A stretch of DNA of 64,000 nucleotides from Brevibacterium pigmentatum (GTDB taxonomy: Bacteria; Actinomycetota; Actinomycetes; Actinomycetales; Brevibacteriaceae). The position numbers and the translations under genes are program-made. The stretch is from the NCBI RefSeq assembly GCF_011617465.1, contig NZ_CP050153.1, positions 62,001-126,000 on the forward strand, written 5' to 3'. Shown here piece by piece: positions 16,710 through 25,161 of the stretch (the first letter of the stretch is position 1; the number at the start of each line of letters is the position of its first letter). The notes under the pieces are model-generated. The model saw only the letters and a program-made list of their open reading frames with translations, did not search any database and was not told the origin of the DNA.

Positions 16710-17516
16710 GTGAGCAGTGATTCCCAGCGCCGCGTGCGCATCCTCGCAATCGAACACGAACGTGGCACCGGAACGCAGCGGTTCGGCGAATGGCTGGTCG
16801 AAGCCGGCGCCGAGGTGGTGGTGACCCGTCCGTACCTCGGTGACCTGATCCCGGCGCTGGGGTCGGCCGATCGTTCGGAGTCCGAGGGGACGGTTGCCGA
16901 GGCGACGGTTGCCGAGGCGACGGGTACCGACGACAACAGCCCGTTCGATGCGCTTATCGTCCTCGGCGGGTCCGCGGGGCCCCTCGATGACGCAGAGAAT
17001 CCCTGGTTCCCCGAGGTCAGGGATCTGCTTCGTCGGTCGATCGACGGGGAGTTCCCCAGCCTCAGCATCTGCCTCGGCGGGGAGATGCTCGCCCTCGCAG
17101 GCGATGCCGCGATCTCCCGGAGGGCGCACCCGCAGATCGGGGTCTACGAACTGAGTGCCACCTCGGAGGGGGAGTCCGACCCTGTGTTCGGGTCGCTGGC
17201 TGGAACGAGGCTGCCGTCCGTGCTCTTCCATCAGGAGGAGATGGCGCTGCCGACCGACGCCGAACTCCTCATCACCGGCTCCGATGCCCCGGTGCAGGCC
17301 TTCCGCCTCGGCGAATTCGCGTGGGGCACTCAGTTCCACCCGGAAACCGATGTCACGCAGATCTCGCGTTGGCTGGACGGCAACGACCTGGCCCTGCCAG
17401 CCGGCAAAACCGAGGATTCGATCATCGCCGAGGTGGAAGCTGACGATTCCGTACTCGTCGACAACGGTCGGCGATTGGCTCGGTCCTTCGTCGAGTTTCT
17501 CGAAAGCCGGCGCTAG
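16710..17516 (+). CDS. Class I glutamine amidotransferase domain protein
   Basis: A ~268-residue GATase1-fold protein. The nucleophile cysteine lies in LSICLGGEMLA, and the His-Glu pair in GTQFHPETD, completing the Cys-His-Glu triad. Stand-alone proteins of this kind hydrolyse glutamine or gamma-glutamyl compounds. The GTG at 16710 is a provisional start: it directly precedes the first strand (VRILAIEHE), but no good ribosome site is visible and another GTG follows at 16731. A linker near residues 55-70 is a tandem copy of VAEAT, encoded by two adjacent GCCGAGGCG words (16896 and 16911). It is divergent from the MerR gene across the shared promoter region. Confidence 0.8.
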   Translation: MSSDSQRRVRILAIEHERGTGTQRFGEWLVEAGAEVVVTRPYLGDLIPALGSADRSESEGTVAEATVAEATGTDDNSPFDALIVLGGSAGPLDDAENPWFPEVRDLLRRSIDGEFPSLSICLGGEMLALAGDAAISRRAHPQIGVYELSATSEGESDPVFGSLAGTRLPSVLFHQEEMALPTDAELLITGSDAPVQAFRLGEFAWGTQFHPETDVTQISRWLDGNDLALPAGKTEDSIIAEVEADDSVLVDNGRRLARSFVEFLESRR

Positions 17517-17667
17517 GCAGGCTGCGCCCTTCAACGTGTGAGAAGCATGTGAACAAGGGGCTTTATCTGAGCGACCGCTGAAAACCAGCGTGGCGATTGT
17601 TACGTTGATCACGGGTGCCGGTCCCGGACCAACCCTCCGGACGAAAAGCAACTACGCGCCCGCAGAT

Positions 17668-19320
17668 ATGACTCCAATAACTGAACATCTCGCCCATTCC
17701 GCCACCGAGACGGATGTCGTCGCCGCCGGAGTCGACGAGGCCATCGAATCCTTCCTCGGACCCGCGGCACAGACCTTCAGCAATATCGTCTTCTTCGAGC
17801 TGCAAGTCGGCTCGCTCGGCATTCCGCTCATCGTCGTGTGGCTCATGGCCGCCGCCGTCTTCCTCACCGTCTACCTCCGCTTCCAGCCGATCACCGGAAT
17901 CCGATACTCCATCGGCATCATCCGCGGCCGCTTCACCCGCAAGACCGACCCGGGTCAGGTCTCGAGCTTCCAGGCGCTCGCCACAGAGCTCTCCGGCACT
18001 GTCGGGTTGGGCAATATCGCCGGTGTGGCCGTGGCGATCACGATCGGTGGACCCGGGGCCGCCCTGTGGATCATCATCTTCGGCTTCTTCGCCATGACCG
18101 TGAAGATGGCCGAGGCGACCCTCGGCGTGAAATACCGACAGATCAATGCCGACGGCAGCGTCTCCGGCGGACCCATGTACTACCTGCGTGCGGGACTGGC
18201 CGAGATCGGACGGCCCAAGCTCGGCAAATTCCTCGCCGGCTTCTATGCACTCACCGCCGTACTCGGCGTCATCGGTGCCGGCAACCTGTTCCAGGCGAAC
18301 CAGGCGGCCGCGATCATCGTTCAGGCCACCGGCAGCGAATCGAGCTTCTTCGCCGACAAACTCTGGCTCATCGGCGCGATCATCGCCGCACTCACCGCTC
18401 TGGTCATCCTCGGCGGGATCAAGAAGATCGGTCAGTGGACGTCGAAGCTGACTCCGCTCATGGCGATCCTCTATTTCCTTTCGATCGCCGTCATCCTCAT
18501 CCTCAATGCCGGGCAGATCCCGCATGCCTTCGTGCTCATGTTCACCGGTGCCTTCAGCCCCGGCGGCGTCGCCGGAGGTGCCGTGGGCGTGGCGATCGTC
18601 GGCATCCAACGTGCGCTGTTCTCCAACGCCGCCGGAATCGGCTCGGCGGGCATGGCCCATGCCGCTTCGAAGACGACGAAGCCGGCCACCGAAGGCTTCG
18701 TGGCGATGTGGGAGCCGCTCATCGACTCCGTCATCATCTGCACCCTGACCTCGTTGGCGATCATCACCACCGGGCTCTACTCCGAGAGCACCGAGGACGG
18801 CATCGGCCTGACGGCGCAGGCGTTCGCCACCGTATCCGGCTGGTTCCCGATCCTGCTCACCATCGCCGTGGTGCTCTTCGCCTTCTCGACGATCCTCGCC
18901 TACGGCTACTACGGACAGCAGGCGCTGGGCTATCTGACGAAGAACTCGAAGGCCGCTGACAAGGCCTACCAGATCTTCTGGATCCTCGGCGTCGTCGTCG
19001 GCGCCTCGATGTCGCTGGAATCGGTCATCGCCTTCTCCGACGCGATCTTCTTCCTCATGGCCTTCCCGAACCTGCTCGGCATCTACTTCCTGGCCCGCAT
19101 CCTGCGCCTCGAGATCCTGCGCCTGCGCACGAGGATCGACGTCGGTGTGATGCAGGAGATCACCCCTGTGGAACTCCAGGTCGGTATGGGTGACCACGAA
19201 CCCACCCAGGAGCAGATCAAGGCCGCCGAGGCGGGGCGGAAGCGCAAACGCGACAAGCTGCGCGAGGTCCGCGATAATCTGCGCCGGAAGAAGCAGGAAC
19301 GGCAGAAGGCCGCGGACTGA
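17668..19320 (+). CDS. Sodium:alanine/glycine symporter (AGCS family)
   Basis: A ~550-residue secondary transporter with about 10-11 membrane helices. AGCS landmarks are the GTVGLGNIAGVAVAITIGGPG motif, the AEATLGVKYR segment, GGPMYYL, and FSNAAGIGSAGMAHAASKT. Family members import alanine or glycine with sodium. An amphipathic N-terminal stretch (EAIESFLGPAAQTFSNIVFFE) precedes helix 1, and the C-terminal 45 residues are a Lys/Arg-rich helix. I use ATG 17668; a GTG at 17590 in the same frame is possible, and neither has a clear ribosome-binding site. The stop codon is the loop of a terminator hairpin. Confidence 0.87.
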   Translation: MTPITEHLAHSATETDVVAAGVDEAIESFLGPAAQTFSNIVFFELQVGSLGIPLIVVWLMAAAVFLTVYLRFQPITGIRYSIGIIRGRFTRKTDPGQVSSFQALATELSGTVGLGNIAGVAVAITIGGPGAALWIIIFGFFAMTVKMAEATLGVKYRQINADGSVSGGPMYYLRAGLAEIGRPKLGKFLAGFYALTAVLGVIGAGNLFQANQAAAIIVQATGSESSFFADKLWLIGAIIAALTALVILGGIKKIGQWTSKLTPLMAILYFLSIAVILILNAGQIPHAFVLMFTGAFSPGGVAGGAVGVAIVGIQRALFSNAAGIGSAGMAHAASKTTKPATEGFVAMWEPLIDSVIICTLTSLAIITTGLYSESTEDGIGLTAQAFATVSGWFPILLTIAVVLFAFSTILAYGYYGQQALGYLTKNSKAADKAYQIFWILGVVVGASMSLESVIAFSDAIFFLMAFPNLLGIYFLARILRLEILRLRTRIDVGVMQEITPVELQVGMGDHEPTQEQIKAAEAGRKRKRDKLREVRDNLRRKKQERQKAAD

Positions 19321-19332
19321 GTCCGCGGCCTT
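19306..19332 (+). terminator. Terminator with the stop codon as its loop
   Basis: AAGGCCGCGGAC (19306-19317) and GTCCGCGGCCTT (19321-19332) form a perfect 12-bp stem whose 3-nt loop is the TGA stop of the AGCS gene. A T-rich GGCCTTTCTGTTTC follows. Confidence 0.85.
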
Positions 19333-19393
19333 CGGGCCTTTCTGTTTCGAAGGTCGGCGCCGCCTCGGTGAGGGGTTCCGCCTCAGCTCAAGG

Positions 19394-20233
19394 TCAGTCT
19401 TCGGCCTTCTTGAGCTTCTGATCGGTGTTGGAGTAGGAGATCGAATCAGCGGTGGAGCCGACGAGCCCCATCGTGACTCGCAGAAGTCCGGGTTCGACGT
19501 CGTCCATGGGCGGAGGGGTCTCCGGCCCGATGGTCAGCGACTTCCCGTCCTTCGTCTGGGCTGTGATCGAACCGATGTAAGTAGTGACATTGCCACTGAG
19601 CGTCATCGTGTCGGCCGTGGTCACCAATCCCTCGTGCTCCTCGGGCGGCTTCACCGTCAGCGAGAATTCCTCGATCGTGATCTCGTCGGCCTGGATCTTC
19701 AGCACCACTATGGACCCGCCGTCAGCGGTGGGCACCGAGACGAACGAAATCCCCTTGAGGCCCTTGAACGACAGGGATTCGGATCCCATCGCAGCCGGAG
19801 TCTCCGTGAAGGTCGGCGCGTTCTCATCCATCTGTGCTTCGGATGGGAACTCTCCGTTGCCTTCTTCCTCCGAGTCCTCGTCCTCGGTCGGGTCGTCACT
19901 GGGCTCATCGAGTCCCAGGCCTCCTCCCGGGTCCGTGGGTTCTTCGGAAGGCTCCTCCGTCGGCTCCTCGCTCGGTTCATCCGTGGGGCCCGGTGCGGGC
20001 AGCGAGGGGTCGGACGTCGGTGGATCACTGGGCTTCACCGGCATGCCGGGAGACAGGTCATCCGCAGGTGCGGGGTCCTGGGTGTTTGCGGAATCCTTGT
20101 CATCGCAGGTGCCCGCGAGTGAGCACAGCGGTGACGATTGGGCGGCTGCAACCGAACCCGCCCCGAGAGTCGTCGGGAGGATCAGGACAGCTGCCGCCAG
20201 GATTGAGGCCGTGCGGCGGCTGGGTGCCCTCAT
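19394..20233 (-). CDS. Secreted acidic Pro/Glu/Ser-rich protein
   Basis: A 279-residue exported protein. A signal peptide (RRTASILAAAVLILPTTLGAGSVAAA) is followed by a short CSLAGTC segment with two cysteines. Residues ~50-130 are a disordered linker rich in Pro, Ser, Asp and Glu, including repeats of EPSEEPTE. The C-terminal ~145 residues look like a beta-rich domain (SLSFKGLKGISFVSVPTADG, TMTLSGNVTTYIGSITAQT). I do not recognise that domain. The gene overlaps the DUF6114 stop by 4 nt (ATGA), so it is the last gene of a three-gene operon and likely works with those proteins at the cell surface. Confidence 0.75.
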   Translation of the reverse strand: MRAPSRRTASILAAAVLILPTTLGAGSVAAAQSSPLCSLAGTCDDKDSANTQDPAPADDLSPGMPVKPSDPPTSDPSLPAPGPTDEPSEEPTEEPSEEPTDPGGGLGLDEPSDDPTEDEDSEEEGNGEFPSEAQMDENAPTFTETPAAMGSESLSFKGLKGISFVSVPTADGGSIVVLKIQADEITIEEFSLTVKPPEEHEGLVTTADTMTLSGNVTTYIGSITAQTKDGKSLTIGPETPPPMDDVEPGLLRVTMGLVGSTADSISYSNTDQKLKKAED

Positions 20234-20844
20234 GCAGTCTCCCCCTCAGCGGCTTCGGACTCCTTCGGCCCGCGCGGTCCCATCCAGGCGACGATGAGGA
20301 TCGCGCCGATGGAGGACAGCAGCATGCCGATGATGAACCCGCCGAGGTTCACTCCGATGAGTGAATAGACTGCGAGGACGAGGGCGATGATCCCGTAGAA
20401 CACGTGATGCGTGGGGCGGAAGATCGACAGCAGAGCGAGGACGACGATGGCGATCGGCAGGACCGTCGCCTGCAGTCCCTCGATGCCGAACTGGATCTGC
20501 ATGTTGCCGAGGTCCAACTGTCCGGAGAAGAACAGCTCGATTCCTCCGAGGACGGCAAGCACTCCTCCGATGAAGGGGCGCTGCCGACGCCAGTGCTTGA
20601 ACCCCTGGCGTTTCTCGGCGCGTTCGCTCATCTCGGCTCCCTCGCTGCTGTCGGCATCCTCGGCCTCCGGCGCCGGGACGGCGAACTCCGCCGTCTCGAC
20701 GCCGGATTCGGAAGAGTCGCTCTGCTCATCGGCGCGTCGACTCCGCCGGGACAGCGCAAGCAGGCTCGTCTTCTGCACGGTTGCCTCCTGATCGGCGGCC
20801 TCCCGTTCATCGGTCGGCTGCCCGTTGGCTGCTGAGTCCCTCAT
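20230..20844 (-). CDS. DUF6114 membrane protein
   Basis: A 204-residue protein with a ~85-residue charged N-terminal cytoplasmic part and a C-terminal block of four helices (RRQRPFIGGVLAVLGGIELFF, LQATVLPIAIVVLALLSIF, THHVFYGIIALVLAVYSLIG, GFIIGMLLSSIGAILIVAW). This membrane block is the DUF6114 domain, which in other actinobacteria sits next to DUF6230 genes; the function is unknown. The ATG at 20844 overlaps the upstream stop as TGATG; a GTG three codons earlier is an alternative. The tail overlaps the next gene by 4 nt. Confidence 0.8.
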   Translation of the reverse strand: MRDSAANGQPTDEREAADQEATVQKTSLLALSRRSRRADEQSDSSESGVETAEFAVPAPEAEDADSSEGAEMSERAEKRQGFKHWRRQRPFIGGVLAVLGGIELFFSGQLDLGNMQIQFGIEGLQATVLPIAIVVLALLSIFRPTHHVFYGIIALVLAVYSLIGVNLGGFIIGMLLSSIGAILIVAWMGPRGPKESEAAEGETA

Positions 20845-21458
20845 CAGTCGCACTGCTCAGATCCGTCGGTGAGCTTCAGCGACATGTCCTTGAGCGTGAA
20901 GACCGAGGCCGTGGTCGACCAGGAATCCTGCTTGAGGTCCTTGATGTTGACGGTATCGGCGTCCTGCGAGAAGTCGCCCTTGCTGCCCTTTTCCTTCGTG
21001 TTGACGTCGGAGGCATCGACGCCGATCCGGATGTTCTTGAACGACGCATCGCCCTCGAGTCCGGTCATGCCGATCTGCAGGTCCTTCGCCGTGGCTGGTT
21101 CGCCCTTGCCGCCAGCCTTGATGAGGATTCCGACCTTGCCCAGGGGAGTTTCCTGCACGGCCGACTGGCAGAGGTTCTCCAGGCTCGCGTTCTTGATGTT
21201 TGCGGTGACGACGGCGTGCTCGGCGCCTTCTGCGTCCTTGGCGACTCCGCTGTACTGGGAGAAGCCGGTTCCATCGAGCTCCGTCGAGGAGATCTTGAAC
21301 TGAGTGCCGGAGATGGCGAACGAGACCGGCACCGCACCCTGGGCTACCCCGCCCATGAGCATGGCTGAGACGACGCCGGTGGGAATCGCGACCATGGCGA
21401 TGCGACCGGCATGAGACGAGACGAGCCTGCGGATGAGGCTGGGGTTGCGGAACTTCAT
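20844..21458 (-). CDS. DUF6230 exported protein
   Basis: A 204-residue protein with an N-terminal hydrophobic signal (MVAIPTGVVSAMLMGGVAQGA) followed by VSFAISGTQFKISSTELDG, typical of DUF6230. The body is predicted beta-rich, with ENLCQSAVQETPLGKVGILIKAG and the ending DSWSTTASVFTLKDMSLKL. The final SEQCD supplies a second cysteine, so a disulphide with the Cys in ENLCQS is possible outside the cell. The protein is the first in an operon with DUF6114 and an acidic secreted protein. AGGAGG lies just before the ATG, and a promoter is seen at 21532-21559. Confidence 0.82.
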   Translation of the reverse strand: MKFRNPSLIRRLVSSHAGRIAMVAIPTGVVSAMLMGGVAQGAVPVSFAISGTQFKISSTELDGTGFSQYSGVAKDAEGAEHAVVTANIKNASLENLCQSAVQETPLGKVGILIKAGGKGEPATAKDLQIGMTGLEGDASFKNIRIGVDASDVNTKEKGSKGDFSQDADTVNIKDLKQDSWSTTASVFTLKDMSLKLTDGSEQCD

Positions 21459-21471
21459 TGATCCTCCTTGA

Positions 21472-21489
21472 CCACCGAAGGCTCGGTGG
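21472..21489 (-). promoter_or_regulatory. 5' UTR hairpin next to the DUF6230 ribosome-binding site
   Basis: CCACCGA and TCGGTGG form a 7-bp stem (21472-21478 with 21483-21489) ending 2-3 nt from the AGGAGG site (21463-21468 region). It may modulate translation or stabilise the message. Confidence 0.45.
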
Positions 21490-21531
21490 GCATCAGCGTG
21501 TGACGTAAGTTACTACGGGGTGTTACCCGAC

Positions 21532-21559
21532 AGTATCGCGGCTGAAGTTTGAGCGTCAA
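21532..21559 (-). promoter_or_regulatory. Promoter of the DUF6230 operon
   Basis: On the minus strand a -35 TTGACG (21559-21554) and a -10 GATACT (21537-21532) are separated by 16 bp, about 75 bp upstream of the first gene. Confidence 0.6.
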
Positions 21560-21961
21560 CATCTTTTGTTGCCGGTGCTCTCAAGGGGGAGAGTTCGGGC
21601 GGCCGTATGACCGCGTGGAAAGCCTACCTGCCAGATCGGGCGTGGCGACATCATTCCAGATCAGATGCTGTATTCGTGGTCTTCGAATCGAGGGTCGGGC
21701 CCGCTTCCAAGGGCCCGGAGGTTCGGACTCGGTCACGAGGAGCGGGCCGGGAAGAGCCGTGAACAAAACTTTCAAAACTCAGCTTTCAGAACTCGTTTCA
21801 GAAGTCAGTCACCCTTGCCGCGCACATCGTCCTGGTGAGCATGGAATCGGCCCTGCCCGGCGCGGCGTCGACCCGGCGTCGACCCGGCGTTGACCAGGCA
21901 TCGGCTGCGGCGAATACCGGAGCGGGCGCGGTCACCGCACTTCAGCGCACCTCAGCGCACC
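21560..21961. other. 400-bp gene-free region with short repeats
   Basis: No convincing gene is seen. The region holds a hairpin CGGGCCC/GGGCCCG (21696-21702 with 21711-21717), three imperfect copies of CTTTCAGAACTC-like words near 21770-21805, a short GGCGTCGACCC tandem near 21870, and three tandem copies of the 10-bp word CAGCGCACCT next to the AbgT-type stop (about 21943-21970). It lies between two operons read in the same (minus) direction. Confidence 0.55.
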
Positions 21962-23506
21962 TCAGCGCACCGGGGCATCGGGACCGAGCGGAATGCCCAG
22001 ACCCCACCACAGGAAGAACAGCAGGCTCCAGCTGATCGTCATGCACACGGCCAGTGGCAGGGTGTGCGAGGCGAGGGTGCCGATGCCGGCGTTCTTCTGA
22101 TACTTCTGCATGAAGCCGAGCGCGAGGATGAAGTACGGGCTCATCGGGGTGATCGCCGTCGAGCCGGAATCGGCGATGCGGAAGATCGCCTGCGAGGTCT
22201 CCGGTGGCACCTCGAGCAGCATGAGCAGCGGCACGATGACCGGGGCCATGATCGCCCACATCGCCGAGCCGGAGGTGATGAGCACGTTGACGACGGAGAG
22301 CACGAGCAGGACGAGGATGAACACCACCCACGTCGGCAGGCCGAGTCCGGTGAAGAGTTCGGACACGGAGACCGAGACGAGCATGCCGATGTTCGTCCAC
22401 TCGAAGTACTCGAGGAACTGGGCGATGGCGAAGAAGAGGACGAGGACCCCGGAGATCGACGCCAGTCCCTGACCCATGAGCTTCGGAACATCGGACCAGG
22501 TCTCGATCGTGCCTTCGCGGAAGCCGTAGACGATGCCTCCGATGCCGAAGAGCATAGCGATGAGGAAGGCGATTCCAGTGAGGAACGGGGACTCTCCGAA
22601 AGGTCCGTCGCCGCGCAGAGGTGCGCCTTCGGGGACGACGAGCACGACGATGGCGATGATCGCGGCGATGACGGCGAACATCGCGTAGCGCAGTGCCTTG
22701 CGCTCCGTGTCGGTGATGACGAGGTCTTCGTGCTCGGCATCCTCGTCGGCTTCGAGGTTGTCGCGCTTCATGAGCACGAGCTCGGTGACGATCGTGATGA
22801 CGATGGCCAGGAGGAAGGAGCTGGCGATGTTGAAGTACCAGTTGCCGATCGGGGTGACGATGTAGTCGGGGTCGATGATGTTCGCTGCGGCGGTCGTGAT
22901 GCCCGCGAAGATCGCGTCGTTCGGCGTCGGGATCGGGCTGGCGTCGTAGCCGGAGGCGATCGAGGTGTAGGCGACGATGACGCCGAGGACTGGGGAGCGG
23001 CCCACGGCCTTGAACACCATCCCGCCGAGCGGCACGAGGATGACATAGGCCGCCGCCGAGGCGACGTGGGAGACCGTGCCCATGAACGCGACCGTGAAGA
23101 CGATGAGTCCGGCCGGGACGCGGGCGATCGAGACCTTCATCGCCGTCGACAGCAGACCGGTGCGTTCGGCCAGGGCCACGCCCATGATGACGACCATGAT
23201 CGTGATGAGCGGGGGGAAGGTCTCATAGGCGTCGAGTGCGGTGCTCACGGCCATGGCGATGCCGTCGCCGCTGAGGAGGTTGTTCACCGGGGTCCAGTCC
23301 CCGGTGCCGGGATCCTCGACTCCCGCGCCGGCGAGGGAGAGGACGAGGCTGAATACGGCGAGGATCGCCGCGAGGATCCAGAACAGCCAGAAGGGGTTCG
23401 GCAGCTTGTTGCCGACGACTTCGATGACGTTGAGGGCGCGGATGACCAGCGGCAGCTTCTCCTGCTCGTCGGTCTGCACGGTATCGGTGGTCTGGGTCGG
23501 TTTCAT
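21962..23506 (-). CDS. AbgT-family transporter
   Basis: A 514-residue membrane protein with about 11-13 helices. AbgT features include the early NKLPNPFWLFWILA segment, GVALAERTGLL, the SGYDASPIPTPNDAIFAGIT region, and the paired re-entrant motif TSGSAMWAIMAPVIVPLLML with STAITPMSPYFILALGF. The family is known for p-aminobenzoyl-glutamate uptake (AbgT) and sulfonamide/drug export (MtrF, YdaH). ATG 23506 follows AGGAGCTCAC; the frame is open 15 codons further but without a site. It lies downstream of an FCD regulator and a creatininase-family hydrolase, so it may carry that enzyme's substrate or product. Confidence 0.87.
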   Translation of the reverse strand: MKPTQTTDTVQTDEQEKLPLVIRALNVIEVVGNKLPNPFWLFWILAAILAVFSLVLSLAGAGVEDPGTGDWTPVNNLLSGDGIAMAVSTALDAYETFPPLITIMVVIMGVALAERTGLLSTAMKVSIARVPAGLIVFTVAFMGTVSHVASAAAYVILVPLGGMVFKAVGRSPVLGVIVAYTSIASGYDASPIPTPNDAIFAGITTAAANIIDPDYIVTPIGNWYFNIASSFLLAIVITIVTELVLMKRDNLEADEDAEHEDLVITDTERKALRYAMFAVIAAIIAIVVLVVPEGAPLRGDGPFGESPFLTGIAFLIAMLFGIGGIVYGFREGTIETWSDVPKLMGQGLASISGVLVLFFAIAQFLEYFEWTNIGMLVSVSVSELFTGLGLPTWVVFILVLLVLSVVNVLITSGSAMWAIMAPVIVPLLMLLEVPPETSQAIFRIADSGSTAITPMSPYFILALGFMQKYQKNAGIGTLASHTLPLAVCMTISWSLLFFLWWGLGIPLGPDAPVR

Positions 23507-23634
23507 TGTGAGCTCCTGAGAGTCCAGGCGGAGTTTTCGGGCAGGGTCCACCAGGGCACGGTGATTACGGCACTGGAATCGGGTGATCGGTGGTGGGGTG
23601 CTCGGCCGGGCGGCCGGTCAGTGAGAAGCGGGTG

Positions 23635-24456
23635 TCACAGTCTCTGCAGCTCCTGACAGTAGGCGACGAGTCGGTCGACGACCTCGCCGAGGATGTCCTC
23701 CCCGGCCGCGGCCGTGGCGGTCCGTGGATCGCCGAGGACGCCGTTGTCGGCGTAGCGATCGAACGTCACCGCTGTTGACGGTGATTTCGTTCGCGAGAGT
23801 CGGGCGCGCGGGTCGAGATCGTCGAGCCGGGTGGCGCCGGGGTTGAGATGGCCAGAATCGACGAGGGATTCGTCTATGGCGAGCATCTGCGAGGTCTCGG
23901 ACTCTCCGCAGTGGCCGCTGACCTCGGTACGGGGAAGGGCGGCAGTCGCCTCGGTGGCCAAGCCGGAGACCGGGGCGTAGGCGAAGACGAAGTCGGGGTG
24001 GGTGGCGAGCAGGGCCTGCTGGACCACGCCGAGGGCTGAGAGGTTGCCGCCGTGTCCGGTGATGACGAGGAGCCGGTCGAATCCGGCATCGGCGAGCTGG
24101 CCCACGATCGAGGTGACGAGGTCGATGAACAGCTGGGGGCCGATGTTGATCGTGCCGGGCAGGAAGCGGTGGTGCGGGGAGACGCCGTAGTCGATGCCGG
24201 GCAGGACGAAGGCACTGTTCTGATCTCCACCGGCGCGTTCATCGAGGACAGACAGTCTGTCGACGACGGCGCGGGCGACATGGGCGGCACGGATGTTGTC
24301 GGTGCCCAGCGGAAGTCCGTCGCCGTGCTGTTCGCAGGCGCCGACGGGAAGGACGAGCAGGCTAGCCCGGTCCTTCGCGAGCTCGACCTCGAGAGAGGTG
24401 AGTTCGGCGTAGCTGCGGATGTGAGGGCGGATCTCCGTGATCGTGGGGCGGGTCAT
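23635..24456 (-). CDS. Creatininase-family amidohydrolase
   Basis: A 273-residue metal-dependent amide hydrolase. Metal-ligand motifs are present: PVGACEQHGDGLPLGTDN (Glu, His and Asp), LVITGHGGNLSALGVV and the later SGHCGESETSQML. The family includes creatininase, the mycofactocin protease MftE and FAPy/formamide hydrolases in flavin pathways, and I cannot choose among them from sequence. The window also encodes creatinase and sarcosine oxidase, which makes creatinine a candidate. The start overlaps the FCD regulator stop by 1 nt (TAATG), and an AbgT-type transporter follows 128 nt downstream. Confidence 0.82.
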   Translation of the reverse strand: MTRPTITEIRPHIRSYAELTSLEVELAKDRASLLVLPVGACEQHGDGLPLGTDNIRAAHVARAVVDRLSVLDERAGGDQNSAFVLPGIDYGVSPHHRFLPGTINIGPQLFIDLVTSIVGQLADAGFDRLLVITGHGGNLSALGVVQQALLATHPDFVFAYAPVSGLATEATAALPRTEVSGHCGESETSQMLAIDESLVDSGHLNPGATRLDDLDPRARLSRTKSPSTAVTFDRYADNGVLGDPRTATAAAGEDILGEVVDRLVAYCQELQRL

Positions 24457-25148
24457 TACTGGGTTCCTTGCGCGGAGTCGGGTTCGTCGGTCCAATCGGC
24501 GAGGACGGCCGCCTTGATCGCTTCGAGGTGCTTGCGAGTGCGGTGGGAGGCTTCGAATCCGTCGCCGCGGCGGATCGCGTCGAGGATGTCCGCGTGCTCG
24601 TCGTGATCGCGCAGTCGGTCGTAGCTCGTGCGTGCCGCCTGTTGGGTGCGGGAGTGGATGGCCAGCAGAGACACGAGCATCTCGTGCAGCGCACGGTTGC
24701 CCGAAGCGCGAGCGAGTTCGACGTGGAAGTGACCGGCCGGGACCGCGGTCTCGACCTGGAGGGCATTGTCGAGCGCGGATTCCATGGAGGCCACGGCATC
24801 GGCTTCCTGCACGGTCGCCGCGAGCTCGGCGATGCCGGGCTCGATGGCGATGCGGGCGTCGAGGAGTTCGATGGCCGCGGCGAGGTCGACGGGCACATAG
24901 TGCGGATTGTCGAGGATGCGGCGGTTGATCGCTTCGCGGACGTAGGTGCCCGAGCCGTGCTTGAGCTCGACCGAACCCGTGGCCTCGAGGCGGCGCAGAG
25001 CCTCCCGGACGGTGGGTACGGTGACCTCGAAGCGGGTGGCGAGGACCTTGGCCGAGGGCAGGGTCTGACCGGGCTGAAGGTTATCGGTGCGGATGGTGTC
25101 GACGATTTCGCGAGTGAGGCGTTCGACGAGTCCGACGGTGGACGTCAT
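24456..25148 (-). CDS. GntR-family regulator (FadR/FCD subfamily)
   Basis: A 230-residue regulator. The N-terminal winged helix (VERLTREIVDTIRTDNLQPGQ, LPSAKVLATRFEVTVPTVREALRRL) spans residues 7-70. The C-terminal all-helical FCD domain has the expected acid/histidine metal site (DARIAIEPG, HFHVELARASGN, HDEHADILDAI). Such proteins repress catabolic operons until an organic acid binds. ATG 25148 follows AAGGAGAGC. An imperfect 25-bp palindrome lies 14 bp upstream (25162-25186), suggesting autorepression. It is translationally coupled to the creatininase-family gene. Confidence 0.87.
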   Translation of the reverse strand: MTSTVGLVERLTREIVDTIRTDNLQPGQTLPSAKVLATRFEVTVPTVREALRRLEATGSVELKHGSGTYVREAINRRILDNPHYVPVDLAAAIELLDARIAIEPGIAELAATVQEADAVASMESALDNALQVETAVPAGHFHVELARASGNRALHEMLVSLLAIHSRTQQAARTSYDRLRDHDEHADILDAIRRGDGFEASHRTRKHLEAIKAAVLADWTDEPDSAQGTQ

Positions 25149-25161
25149 GGTGCTCTCCTTC

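Noticed and set aside
17563-19197. 544-codon open frame antisense to the AGCS symporter
   Set aside because: Composition is extremely Asp/Glu/Gly/Arg-rich with no domain, and the plus strand encodes a clear transporter.
21890-23656. Open frame of ~590 codons antisense to the AbgT-type gene
   Set aside because: Low-complexity Asp/Glu/His/Arg product; the minus-strand transporter explains the sequence.
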